A stretch of 23,173 bases of DNA from an uncultured Collinsella sp. (GTDB lineage Bacteria; Actinomycetota; Coriobacteriia; Coriobacteriales; Coriobacteriaceae), in the NCBI GenBank assembly GCA_937934355.1, contig CALGZY010000187.1, positions 1 to 23,173 on the forward strand, written 5' to 3'. A model generated the notes under the pieces. It made no database searches, had not been told where the DNA came from, and was given only the letters and a program-made list of their open reading frames with translations. Of the stretch, positions 15,288 to 23,150 are shown piece by piece. The translations under genes were made by a program, and so were the position numbers. Each line of letters opens with the position of its first letter. Position 1 is the stretch's first letter.

Positions 15288-15938
15288 CTAGCGCACGGCC
15301 TTGACTGCCGCTGCCAGGTCGAATAGCGTATCGAGCACGGCCTCGCAGCCATCCACCACGTCCTGCGGCAGCGGCACGATATCGGGGACGGCAAAGACGT
15401 GGCATCCGGCCGTGATGCCCGAGACGCAGCCGTTGCGCGAATCCTCGACCACGGCACATTCCTCGGGAGCAAAGCCCGCGCGCTCGCAGGCAAGCAGATA
15501 CATCTCGGGGTCGGGCTTGCCGTGCACGACGTCCTCGCCACACGTTACCGTTTCAAACTTGTCAAAGAGGCCGACCATCTTAAGGTTGCGCTCGGCCGTA
15601 ACGAGGCGCGACGACGTCGCTAGACCCACGTGATAGCCCGCAGCCAGCAGCTCGTCTAGGCACTCGGCGGCACCGGTCTTAAGCTCCAGCTCGGTCTTGA
15701 CCATCTCGTCGCGAATCTCCTTGTGGCGGACATAGACCGCCTCGGTGGTTTCATGGCTGCCGTAATGCTTATCGAGGATGTCCATGACATCGGGCAGCGT
15801 GCGGCCGATAAACTGATGGATCAGCGCTTCATCAATCGCGAGCCCCAGCTCAGCGGCGCCTGCCTTCCAGGCCTTAATCCCCAAACGCTCGGTATCGACC
15901 AGCGTTCCATCCATGTCAAAAATAACAGCCTTGATCAT
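15288..15938 (-). CDS. HAD phosphatase or beta-phosphoglucomutase-like
   Basis: A 216-residue cytoplasmic haloacid dehalogenase-superfamily enzyme that transfers or removes phosphate from a small metabolite, probably a sugar phosphate. Motif I is at the N-terminus (VIFDMDGTLVDTE, with Asp8 as nucleophile and Asp10 as acid/base). The helical cap follows, then motif II Ser/Thr in LATSSRL, the motif III Lys in HGKPDPEMYLLACERAG and motif IV in CAVVEDSRNGCVSG. The pattern fits the beta-phosphoglucomutase/YcjU or sugar-phosphatase group; substrate is not decided by sequence. The start at 15938 follows GGGGGA by five bases; the upstream ATG at 16025 would add a non-conserved leader. It is divergent from larE. 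Confidence 0.9.
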   Translation of the reverse strand: MIKAVIFDMDGTLVDTERLGIKAWKAGAAELGLAIDEALIHQFIGRTLPDVMDILDKHYGSHETTEAVYVRHKEIRDEMVKTELELKTGAAECLDELLAAGYHVGLATSSRLVTAERNLKMVGLFDKFETVTCGEDVVHGKPDPEMYLLACERAGFAPEECAVVEDSRNGCVSGITAGCHVFAVPDIVPLPQDVVDGCEAVLDTLFDLAAAVKAVR

Positions 15939-16111
15939 ATCGGTCCCCCATCGACTCTCGCTGTCGCGTTGCTGCAACTCTACCGCATTTGGCAACTTGT
16001 ATATAACGTATATGCCATATTGCACTTTCGTTACACAGATAGAAGTCTTATGGCAAGTAACGCATTAGGATTATAGTTTTCGATCGAGTACTCAACGATA
16101 AGGAACGTTTC

Positions 16112-16990
16112 ATGATTTTAGACACCACAGCACCCGCAGAGGAGCTTCAAGACAAGCTATCGGCGCTCGAGCAGCTGCTTTTGGCATACGGGCGCGTGGC
16201 TATCGGGTTTTCCGGCGGCGTTGACAGCAGCTTTTTGGCCGCCGTATGCGCCCGCGTCATGCCTACCAATACTCTTCTCGTCCATCTCACCACGCCGCTC
16301 ATCGGCACGCCCGAGCAGGCTTCGTTTGAGCAGTCCGTTGATGGGCAGGCCAATGAGGGGCCGCATTTTAAGCTCCCCGTGCTCAATCTTTCGGTGGATC
16401 AGCTGCAGCTCCCCCAAGTAGCCTGCAACGATGCCAATCGCTGCTACCACTGCAAGCACGCCGGCTTTACCGCCATCGTCAACCACGCCAAGTCGCTCGG
16501 CTTTCCCACCGTCATCGATGGCAGCAATGCAAGCGATCGCGGTGACTACCGCCCCGGCATGCGTGCGGCAGAAGAGCTCGGCGTACGCTCACCCCTTATG
16601 GAGGTCGGCTTTACCAAGGACGAAGAGCGCGAGCTGCTGCGCACATGGGGCTATCCCGTTTGGAGCCTGCCGGCGGGAGCCTGTCTTGCCACGCGCGTCC
16701 CCACGGGCGAGGAGCTTACGCGCGAGAAGGTCTCCTTGATTCGCGCCTGCGAGGATTACCTGCACGATCTTGATCTGGCACAGGTACGCGCGCGCTTGGT
16801 CGGCGGCTGCATGCATATCGAGGCCGCACCCGCAGATGTCATCAAGATTGCCGCCCTCGGCGGCGCCGCCGTCGATGCCGAGGGCAAAACCCCGCTGCCC
16901 GCCGCCATCGAGTCCGCACTGCGCGAGCTGGGCTGCGGCCACATCTCCCCCGAGGTCACCCCCTACATCCACGGCAACATGAATCTTTAG
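16112..16990 (+). CDS. larE: ATP-dependent sulfur transferase LarE
   Basis: Part of the biosynthesis of the nickel-pincer nucleotide cofactor of lactate racemase: LarE adenylates the pyridine carboxylate and inserts sulfur, in well-studied members by giving up its own cysteine sulfur. The 292-residue protein has a PP-loop SGGVDSS (34-40), a conserved RCYHCK (110-115), DGSNASDRGDYRPG (136-149) and PAGACLATRVPTGE, with Cys191 in the position of the family's reactive Cys. AAGGA lies seven bases before the ATG; TATAGT at 16072-16077 is a likely -10. No larA, larB or larC is in the window, so the cofactor route must be completed elsewhere, or the protein is a related PP-loop sulfur transferase with another target. 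Confidence 0.9.
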   Translation: MILDTTAPAEELQDKLSALEQLLLAYGRVAIGFSGGVDSSFLAAVCARVMPTNTLLVHLTTPLIGTPEQASFEQSVDGQANEGPHFKLPVLNLSVDQLQLPQVACNDANRCYHCKHAGFTAIVNHAKSLGFPTVIDGSNASDRGDYRPGMRAAEELGVRSPLMEVGFTKDEERELLRTWGYPVWSLPAGACLATRVPTGEELTREKVSLIRACEDYLHDLDLAQVRARLVGGCMHIEAAPADVIKIAALGGAAVDAEGKTPLPAAIESALRELGCGHISPEVTPYIHGNMNL

Positions 16991-17017
16991 GTTACGCCGT
17001 TTTACAAACGGCGTAAC
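16991..17017 (+). terminator. Hairpin directly after larE
   Basis: A perfect 12-base stem, GTTACGCCGTTT (16991-17002) with AAACGGCGTAAC (17006-17017), and a three-base loop, starting right after the stop codon. No T run follows, so it may terminate weakly or protect the mRNA 3' end. Confidence 0.6.
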
Positions 17018-17024
17018 TGCTCTG

Positions 17025-17070
17025 ACCTGCCAAAAAGGGACAGGTTTATTTTGGCAGGTATTATCTGGGG
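17025..17070 (+). repeat. GGGACAGG-core hairpin repeat, copy E
   Basis: A perfect 11-base stem, ACCTGCCAAAA (17025-17035) with TTTTGGCAGGT (17049-17059), and loop AGGGACAGGTTTA, followed by ATTATCTGGGG. It is the intact counterpart of copy A at 3731-3775. Both lie downstream of a plus-strand gene in the same orientation. Confidence 0.8.
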
Positions 17071-17228
17071 AAGCGCCGAATAGCTTCATATACACAGCCG
17101 CCGCAGCTCCATATGAGGCAAATGAATCCGTAGCGTTTGTCACAAATCTTAAGTATTTGTTCGATAGAACGGCCCCTGCTAGCTCCTGCTAGACTGGTAG
17201 ATTCCCAACCATCTAGCCAGGAGCCTCA

Positions 17229-18212
17229 ATGTCGCGCAAGTCCGCCTACAAGCAAGTACTTTCCATCGGCACCGCCGTTGTGCTGGGGTTTGCGCTGTTC
17301 ACAGGGTCGCTCGACGGAGCGCCCAAGCTGTTGTCGCCGCAAAGCGATGAGCAGGCAGCAGCTCTGGCCGAAAAACAAAACGAGAGTCCCAGCCGCACCG
17401 ACGACGAGGCAGACTTGGTTGCCCGGCTTGAATCGGGAACAGCGAGCTCCGAGGACTCTCAAAATAGCCAAGACTCTGGCGATGGCTCCGAATCAACCGC
17501 GACCAACATCGGTGACGACGGTTCCACGAACAGCGCCGCCACCCCCATCGACGAAGTCGAAAACCCCGATCTCGACCGCGCCCGCGGCGTATATCTCAGC
17601 AGCATTCCCGACTACGCCGGCAACCCCTACGTTGCCCTTCGTGCCGACAGCACGCACCCGCTCGGCACGCCGTCATTCACACTCGATGAATACGAGCGCG
17701 CTACAGAAGAGGGTTGCTTTAAGAAGTTCTCCAAGCTCGACAGCCTGGGTCGCACTCGCAAGGCGCTCGCCTGTGTAGGCCCCGAGTCGCTCGGACAGGG
17801 AAAGCGCGGCGATATCTCGCGCATCCATCCTGCCGGTTGGCACCAGCAGCGCTACGACTTTATTCCGGGCCAGAGCCTCTACAACCGCTGCCACCTTATC
17901 GCCTGGTCGCTCTGCGGCGAAAACGCCAACCGCAAGAATCTCCTCACCGGCACGCGCTATCTCAACGAGACGGGCATGCTGCCGTTTGAAGAGCAGATTC
18001 TCAACTATATTCGCGATACGGGCAACCATGTGCTCTACCGCGTCACGCCTATGTATAACGAAGAGGAACTTGTCTGCCGTGGCATGCGCCTTGAGGCGCA
18101 ATCGGTCGAGGACCACGGCAAGACCCTCTGCTTCCACGTGTACTGCTACAACCTGCAGCCGCACGTGCAGATCGACTACGCCACCGGCCGCAACCAGGCA
18201 TCCGGAGACTAG
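17229..18212 (+). CDS. Secreted DNA/RNA non-specific nuclease, EndA-like
   Basis: A 327-residue exported or membrane-anchored nuclease. An N-terminal hydrophobic segment (about 8-27) follows SRKSAYK and serves as signal or anchor. A Ser/Asp/Glu-rich low-complexity linker follows (about 35-115). The C-terminal beta-beta-alpha-metal nuclease domain has YNRCHLIAWSLCGENANRK (from residue 218), with His222 as the likely general base and Asn234 or Asn237 as metal ligands, then LLTGTRYLN and GMLPFE. This matches the streptococcal EndA/streptodornase-type family; NRCH in place of DRGH is common in this branch as I recall. It would degrade extracellular DNA for nutrients or during uptake. AGGAG lies five bases before the ATG. 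It is a single-gene unit ending in a strong terminator. Confidence 0.88.
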   Translation: MSRKSAYKQVLSIGTAVVLGFALFTGSLDGAPKLLSPQSDEQAAALAEKQNESPSRTDDEADLVARLESGTASSEDSQNSQDSGDGSESTATNIGDDGSTNSAATPIDEVENPDLDRARGVYLSSIPDYAGNPYVALRADSTHPLGTPSFTLDEYERATEEGCFKKFSKLDSLGRTRKALACVGPESLGQGKRGDISRIHPAGWHQQRYDFIPGQSLYNRCHLIAWSLCGENANRKNLLTGTRYLNETGMLPFEEQILNYIRDTGNHVLYRVTPMYNEEELVCRGMRLEAQSVEDHGKTLCFHVYCYNLQPHVQIDYATGRNQASGD

Positions 18213-18273
18213 TGCCGACCGCACCGCCCGTAACCCAAAAATGATTCGTTTTCCTCCGTCCCCATGGGATCAA

Positions 18274-18308
18274 AAAAGGCCGCCCTGGATTACCCAGGGC
18301 GGCCTTTT
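18274..18308. terminator. Bidirectional terminator
   Basis: A perfect 15-base stem, AAAAGGCCGCCCTGG (18274-18288) with CCAGGGCGGCCTTTT (18294-18308), and a five-base loop. A run of As on one side and Ts on the other allow termination of both the nuclease gene and the convergent EF-G-like gene. Confidence 0.9.
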
Positions 18309-18341
18309 CGTCAGCGTCCACATTGCAGGCAAAACCACACG

Positions 18342-20417
18342 CTACTTGGCGCGGCCCTCCTCATAGCGCTCGACCAGCTTGGCCTGAACATCGTAGGGAA
18401 CCTGCTCGTAGCCAGCGGGCTTCATGGTAAAGTCACCCGTGCCGCGCGTGATAGAGCGCAGGCGCGTCGAGTAATCCGTCAGCTCGGCGAGAGGTGCCTG
18501 GGCGATGACCACGGTGTCGCCGCGCTCATCGGTCTCCATGCCCGTCACGCGACCGCGCGATGCCGAGATGTCGCCCATCACGGCGCCGGCGTAGCTCTCG
18601 GGGATAGTCACCGTGATTTCCTCGATGGGCTCCAGCACCACCGGATCGGCATCGGCGCATGCCTTGCGCAGGCCGATGCGAGCCGCCGCGCGAAACGCCA
18701 TCTCGTTGGAGTCGACGCTGTGATACGAACCGTCGTACACAGCCACGCGAATGCCCGTAAGCGGGTAGCCGGCAATAATACCGTCCTTCATGGTCTCCTG
18801 GACGCCCTTGTCCACGGCGGGAATCAGCGAGCGCGGAATGCGGCCGCCCACGACCTCGTCCACAAACTCATAGCCGTCGCTCGTGCCGTCGGGCCCAATG
18901 AGCGGCTCCACGCGCAGCCAGCAGTCACCGTACTGACCGGCGCCGCCGGTCTGCTTCTTATGGCGGCCCTGGGCACTTGCCGTACGGCGAATGGTCTCGC
19001 GATACGGAATGCGGATCGGCACGCTCTTGGCCACGACTTTGGTGCGATCCTCCAAACGGTTGAGCAGCACCGAAACCTGCGCCTCACCCACCGCCGAAAT
19101 GATGGTCTGGCCGGTCTCCTCGTCACGATCGATGCTCATGGTCGGATCAGCCTTGCACGCCTTCTCGATAAACGTATAGAGCTTCTCTTCGTCGCCACGG
19201 TTCTCGGCCTCGATGGCAATGCGGTACTGCGAGTTGGGGAACTTAAACGCCGCCGCCTCGACCTTACCGGTAATGGAGAGTGTGTCACCCGTCTCGGCAG
19301 CCAGCTTGGGCGCCACGATGATGTCACCGGCATAGGCGTGACCGACCTCGGTCATGTCACGGCCGCACATCACATACAGGTGGGCCAGACGATCGCTCTT
19401 GCGGGTACGCGCGTTGATCAGCTCAAGACCCGGCTCAAGCGTACCCGTCAGCACCTTGATAAAGCTGATGCGACCCTGCTGCGGATCGGCCAGCGTCTTA
19501 AACACAAACGCCACCGGACGGTCATCGTCGCTCGAAATCTTGAGCGAATCACCGTCGATGAGCGGCATCTCGCCGTAGTCCGTCGGCGCCGGGAAGTATG
19601 TGGCGATGTCGTCCATCAGCGAGTTGACGCCCTGCTCCTTAATGCAATCGCCCGCAAAGACCGGCACAAAGATGCGCTCGGCGATCGCCTTCGACAGCAG
19701 GCCTTCAAGCTCCTCCTGCGTCAGCGTCTCCTCGCCTTCCAGGTACTTCATCATCAGCTCATCGTCAGCCTCGGCCACCAGCTCGCACAGATGGTCATGG
19801 GCTTCCTCGGCCTGGGCACGATACTCCTCGGGAATCTCCGACTCAACGGCTTCGGTGCCGTTGCAATGGCGCGCCTTCATGCGCACCAGGTCGATGATGC
19901 CGTCAAAGTCCTCGCCCTCGCCCCAGGGAAGGGTCACGGCGCCCAGGCGCGTGCCAAAGCGCTCCTGCAGCAGGCCCATCGTGGTCGCAAAGCTGGCCTC
20001 GGAGCGCGACAGGCGGTTTACGAACACCGCACGCGCCAGGCGCAGGTCCTCGGCGGCATACCAGAGCTTAACCGTCGTAGGCTGCGGGCCGGCCTCGGCG
20101 TCGACCACAAACAGAGCCGTCTCGCAAACACTCATCGCGGCAAAGGCGTCGCCGATAAAATCGGGGTAGCACGGGGCATCGAGCACATTGATGCGCGCGC
20201 CCTTCCAGTCGATCGGCGCAATGGTCGTCGAGATGGAAAACGCACGCTTAACCTCTTCGGGGTCATAGTCGAGCGTGGGCTTGGTGCCGTCGTGGCCGCC
20301 CAGGCGGGCGGTCTTGCCGGAAAGGTGGAGCATGGCCTCGGCGAGTGAAGTCTTGCCCACCCCGCCTTGGCCTACGAGCACCACGTTCCTTACGTTACCG
20401 GTCTTGGGAGCACCCAT
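18342..20417 (-). CDS. Elongation factor G-like protein, divergent EF-G2
   Basis: A 691-residue ribosome-associated GTPase-like protein with the domain order of EF-G. The P-loop is intact (GQGGVGKT, 16-23). The other GTPase motifs have drifted: switch I reads RAFSIS instead of RGITI, DxPGH is DAPCY (80-84), NKxD is NRLS (134-137) and the SA(L/K) position reads GDC. Domains II-V are recognisable, for example RRTASAQGRHKKQTGGAGQY and GYEFVDEVVGGRIPRSLIPAV, followed by IGLRKACADADPVVLEPIEEI. It is not the main EF-G, and resembles the FusA2/EF-G2 group whose function is unclear. The start at 20417 has a perfect AAGGAGGT; an upstream ATG at 20528 adds unrelated sequence. It is a single-gene unit. 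Confidence 0.92.
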   Translation of the reverse strand: MGAPKTGNVRNVVLVGQGGVGKTSLAEAMLHLSGKTARLGGHDGTKPTLDYDPEEVKRAFSISTTIAPIDWKGARINVLDAPCYPDFIGDAFAAMSVCETALFVVDAEAGPQPTTVKLWYAAEDLRLARAVFVNRLSRSEASFATTMGLLQERFGTRLGAVTLPWGEGEDFDGIIDLVRMKARHCNGTEAVESEIPEEYRAQAEEAHDHLCELVAEADDELMMKYLEGEETLTQEELEGLLSKAIAERIFVPVFAGDCIKEQGVNSLMDDIATYFPAPTDYGEMPLIDGDSLKISSDDDRPVAFVFKTLADPQQGRISFIKVLTGTLEPGLELINARTRKSDRLAHLYVMCGRDMTEVGHAYAGDIIVAPKLAAETGDTLSITGKVEAAAFKFPNSQYRIAIEAENRGDEEKLYTFIEKACKADPTMSIDRDEETGQTIISAVGEAQVSVLLNRLEDRTKVVAKSVPIRIPYRETIRRTASAQGRHKKQTGGAGQYGDCWLRVEPLIGPDGTSDGYEFVDEVVGGRIPRSLIPAVDKGVQETMKDGIIAGYPLTGIRVAVYDGSYHSVDSNEMAFRAAARIGLRKACADADPVVLEPIEEITVTIPESYAGAVMGDISASRGRVTGMETDERGDTVVIAQAPLAELTDYSTRLRSITRGTGDFTMKPAGYEQVPYDVQAKLVERYEEGRAK

Positions 20418-20660
20418 GATGACCTCCTTGCAGGGCCGCGCGCAATGCGCGACGCCAACGGGGAGAGTTCGCGGTCGGTGCCATCCCGGGAGCAGCATGG
20501 TCGGCAGCCGAGCCGACTCACCCTCCAAATGTCCTATGCCACCACCCTACCCTCACGGGCGACCGTCCATGCACACCTTTCGGCACACGTATGAATACAG
20601 GCGGCGAGAGGAAGAGACAAGCTTGTGAGGCGATTATTGAACCCCGCCGATGCAAACAAA

Positions 20661-20694
20661 AAGCCGCCACAGACCGTAAGACCTGCGGCGGCTT
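20661..20694 (-). terminator. Terminator of the ABC transporter operon
   Basis: AAGCCGCC (20661-20668) pairs with GGCGGCTT (20687-20694), extended inward by CAG/CTG with one wobble. On the minus strand TTTTTG follows. It lies 34 bases after the ATPase stop at 20728. Confidence 0.85.
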
Positions 20695-20727
20695 CGCCTC
20701 AATTAATAGTTGAGCAAATACCTGAGC

Positions 20728-21492
20728 CTATCCCTCGATACGGCTCAAAAACTCACGCGTGCGCTGCTCGCGTGGATGGTCGATAACCTGCTCGGCGGGC
20801 CCCTCCTCGACAATACGACCGCCGTCCATAAAGACCACGCGATCGGCAACATCGCGCGCAAACTGCATTGCGTGGGTCACGATCACCATCGTCATATTCT
20901 GCGCCGCAAGGTCTTTAATGACACGCAGCACCTCGGCCGTCAGCTCGGGATCGAGTGCCGAGGTCGGCTCGTCAAAGAACAGGATCTCCGGGTCGAGCGC
21001 TAGGGCGCGGGCAATACTCACGCGCTGTTGCTGACCGCCCGAAAGCTCACAAGGAACCTTGTTCTCGTTGCCCGTAAGCCCCATCTGCGCGATCAACTCG
21101 CATGCACGTGCCTCTGCCTGCTCGCGCGGGCGCTTAAGAACGCGGATCGGCGCATCGGTGATGTTTTTCATCACGGTATAGTGCGGGAACAGATTGTAGT
21201 TCTGAAACACCAGGCCAAATCGCGAGCGCGCCTGCCTGGGCACATCGCCCTTCGCATAGACCGCGCCCGAACCCGCATCCGTCGCAACGGCAAGGTCGCC
21301 AAACGAGAGCGAGCCTCCGTCGAGCGTCTCGAGCAGCGTGGCACACCGCAGCAGCGTGGACTTGCCGCCACCCGAAGGCCCGATAATCGCCACGACCTCT
21401 CCACGCTTTACCTCGAGCGAGATATCCTTGAGCACCTCATTGCCGCCAAACGCCTTACGTGCGTTTTCGATTTTCATCACTGAGTTAGTCAT
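20728..21492 (-). CDS. Polar amino-acid ABC transporter ATPase
   Basis: A 254-residue cytoplasmic ATPase that powers the importer encoded by the two upstream genes. Walker A is GPSGGGKST (38-46), the Q-loop lies in VFQNYNLFPHYTVMKNI, the signature is LSGGQQQRVSIARAL and Walker B is EILFFDEPTSALDPE, followed by a switch His in VIVTHAMQFA. These are the standard motifs of the GlnQ/HisP group, and the length is typical. The start at 21492 overlaps the permease stop: the ATG lies in the permease's last codons, so translation is coupled. An internal ATG at 21477 is also possible. A terminator follows the gene. Confidence 0.94.
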   Translation of the reverse strand: MTNSVMKIENARKAFGGNEVLKDISLEVKRGEVVAIIGPSGGGKSTLLRCATLLETLDGGSLSFGDLAVATDAGSGAVYAKGDVPRQARSRFGLVFQNYNLFPHYTVMKNITDAPIRVLKRPREQAEARACELIAQMGLTGNENKVPCELSGGQQQRVSIARALALDPEILFFDEPTSALDPELTAEVLRVIKDLAAQNMTMVIVTHAMQFARDVADRVVFMDGGRIVEEGPAEQVIDHPREQRTREFLSRIEG

Positions 21493-22138
21493 GATAATAG
21501 TCCAGCTTCTTTTCGGCGGCGCCCAGCAGCATCTCGACCACAAAGTTAAAGACCCAGTAGATCAACGCCGCAATCGCAAACGGCACCATGCTCACTTGCG
21601 AGGCGACCAGCGCCTTGGCCGTCGAGAACATCTCCCCCACGCCGATGGCAAACGCCAGCGACGTGTCCTTGACCAGCGTGATGATCTCGTTGCCCATCGC
21701 CGGCAGAATACGCTTGGCAACCTGCGGCATCACAATGTACAAAAACGTCTGCAGGCGCGAGTAGCCCAGCACCTCGGCAGCCTCGTATTGACCGCGCGGA
21801 ATGGACTGCAGGCCCGAGCGATAGATCTCGGCAAAGTAACCGGCGTAGTTGATGATGAACGCTACGACGCACGCCGTCCACTTGGAATCGGGCGTGAGCG
21901 AAATGCCAAACACGTAGTACGGGGCAAAGTAGATGGCAAACATCTGCAGCATGAGCGGCGTACCGCGCATGACCGAGATATAGATGCGCGCAATCCAGCG
22001 AAGCGGCGCGATTTTGCTCATGCGCATAAACGCCACGGGGATTCCCAGCGGAATCGACCCCAGCAGCGTCAGCACAAACAGCTGCAAACTGACCAAGAAT
22101 CCCTGGCCGAGCATCTGCATCATGACCTGAATAGACAT
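21485..22138 (-). CDS. Amino-acid ABC transporter permease
   Basis: A 217-residue inner-membrane permease of the HisM/GlnP type with about five helices. It has the cytoplasmic EAA loop (YEAAEVLGYSRLQTFLYIVMPQ) that docks to the ATPase, and the RGTPLMLQMF motif near residue 60 typical of polar amino-acid permeases. Only one permease gene is present, so a homodimer is expected. The start at 22138 overlaps the stop of the binding-protein gene by one base (TAATG), which indicates translational coupling. Upstream in-frame ATG 22153 is less likely. Confidence 0.94.
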   Translation of the reverse strand: MSIQVMMQMLGQGFLVSLQLFVLTLLGSIPLGIPVAFMRMSKIAPLRWIARIYISVMRGTPLMLQMFAIYFAPYYVFGISLTPDSKWTACVVAFIINYAGYFAEIYRSGLQSIPRGQYEAAEVLGYSRLQTFLYIVMPQVAKRILPAMGNEIITLVKDTSLAFAIGVGEMFSTAKALVASQVSMVPFAIAALIYWVFNFVVEMLLGAAEKKLDYYHD

Positions 22139-22998
22139 TACTTGAGCACCCAATTATCGAAAGATAGACCATAGCTTGAATACTTGTCGCACAGGTCCTT
22201 GACCGTGCCGTCCTCATAGAGCGCCTTGAGCGACTCGGTCACGGCGGCGGCCGACTTGGTGTCGCCCTTCTTAAAGCCGACGGCGTAGTGCTCGCTGGAC
22301 AGCGGCTCATCAAGCTGCGTATAGGCATCGGGCTTGGCGGCAAGCTGATACTGGGCAATCGAAAGGTCGCAAGCCACGGCATCGACCGCGCCGCTCTCGA
22401 GCTGCATAAAGGCCGTGTTGTACTCGCCGATCGTGTCGAGCGTGGCAAACGTCGCCGCCAGATCCTTCTGGTCACCCTCGAGCACATCCTGCGCAGCGGA
22501 ATCGGTCTGCGTAATCACGGTCTTGCCGGCAAGATCGTCCCAGCTCTTGATGCCCGCATCCTTCTTTACCACCAGCACCTGCTCGTTGAGCATGTACGGC
22601 TCGGAGAACGTGTAGTCGTCCTCGCGGCCCTCCATGGTAAAGCCGTTCCAGATGCAGTTGATAGCACCCGAGTTGAGCAGCGTGTCCTTGGCATCCCAGT
22701 CGATGGCCTCGTAATCGACTTCCCAGCCCTGCTTATCGGCAACGGCCTTGGCAAGGTCGAGGTCAAAGCCGGTGTACTCGCCATCGTCGCCCACAAAGCC
22801 ATACGGAGGATAGGACTTGTCAAAGCCCACCACGAGCTTCTTGGACTCCGCGGCGCCCTTCACGTCCTTGGCTGCAGCAGAACCGGCGGCGGAGCCCTTA
22901 TCGGCACCACCGCCGCAGCCTACCAGGCCGAGGCCAAGCACCGTGGCAAGCGAACCGGCTAGACCAACAAACTGACGACGAGACATATCGGTATTCAT
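22138..22998 (-). CDS. Amino-acid-binding lipoprotein, twin-arginine signal
   Basis: A 286-residue extracytoplasmic solute-binding protein (SBP_bac_3 family) that captures a polar amino acid, perhaps glutamine, arginine or cystine, for the ABC importer. The N-terminus has both a twin-arginine motif SRRQFV (6-11) and a lipobox LVGC (25-28), so it is predicted to be exported folded by Tat and lipid-anchored at Cys28. The mature part starts with a Gly/Ala/Ser/Lys linker. Family motifs include VVGFDKSYPPYGFVGDDGEYTGFDLDLAKAVA, IWNGFTMEGRED and LAGKTVITQTDSAAQDVL. The start at 22998 follows GGGGGA by five bases; ATG 23019 has no good site. It is first in a three-gene operon. Confidence 0.93.
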   Translation of the reverse strand: MNTDMSRRQFVGLAGSLATVLGLGLVGCGGGADKGSAAGSAAAKDVKGAAESKKLVVGFDKSYPPYGFVGDDGEYTGFDLDLAKAVADKQGWEVDYEAIDWDAKDTLLNSGAINCIWNGFTMEGREDDYTFSEPYMLNEQVLVVKKDAGIKSWDDLAGKTVITQTDSAAQDVLEGDQKDLAATFATLDTIGEYNTAFMQLESGAVDAVACDLSIAQYQLAAKPDAYTQLDEPLSSEHYAVGFKKGDTKSAAAVTESLKALYEDGTVKDLCDKYSSYGLSFDNWVLK

Positions 22999-23016
22999 GG
23001 TATTCCCCCTTGATGG

Positions 23017-23036
23017 CACTTTAGTTAGATAAAGTG
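23017..23036. promoter_or_regulatory. Inverted repeat upstream of the ABC operon
   Basis: CACTTTA (23017-23023) and TAAAGTG (23030-23036) form a 7-base inverted repeat with a six-base gap. CACTTTA recurs at 23061-23067. TATGAT on the minus strand (23055-23060) is a possible -10, which would place the palindrome in the leader, as for a repressor operator. Confidence 0.35.
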
Positions 23037-23150
23037 AGTCATGTAACGTTCAGAATCATACACTTTAGCGTGATAGAGCACAAGATGAGTTTGCCCGCCG
23101 CGCGAGGGGTGCGGGGGTTAAGTTTCCTGCTCTACAGTCCTGCTCACGAC

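Noticed and set aside
18971..18989. TTGCCGTACGGCGAA inside the EF-G-like gene as an operator
   Set aside because: It is within coding sequence, has the wrong spacing between half-sites, and encodes conserved residues.
18264..20348. A 694-codon open frame opposite the EF-G-like gene, and similar long frames opposite glmS (4159-6015) and the YeiH-like gene (1820-2785)
   Set aside because: Same cause: antisense register with strongly biased genes. The sense frames have clear families and ribosome-binding sites.
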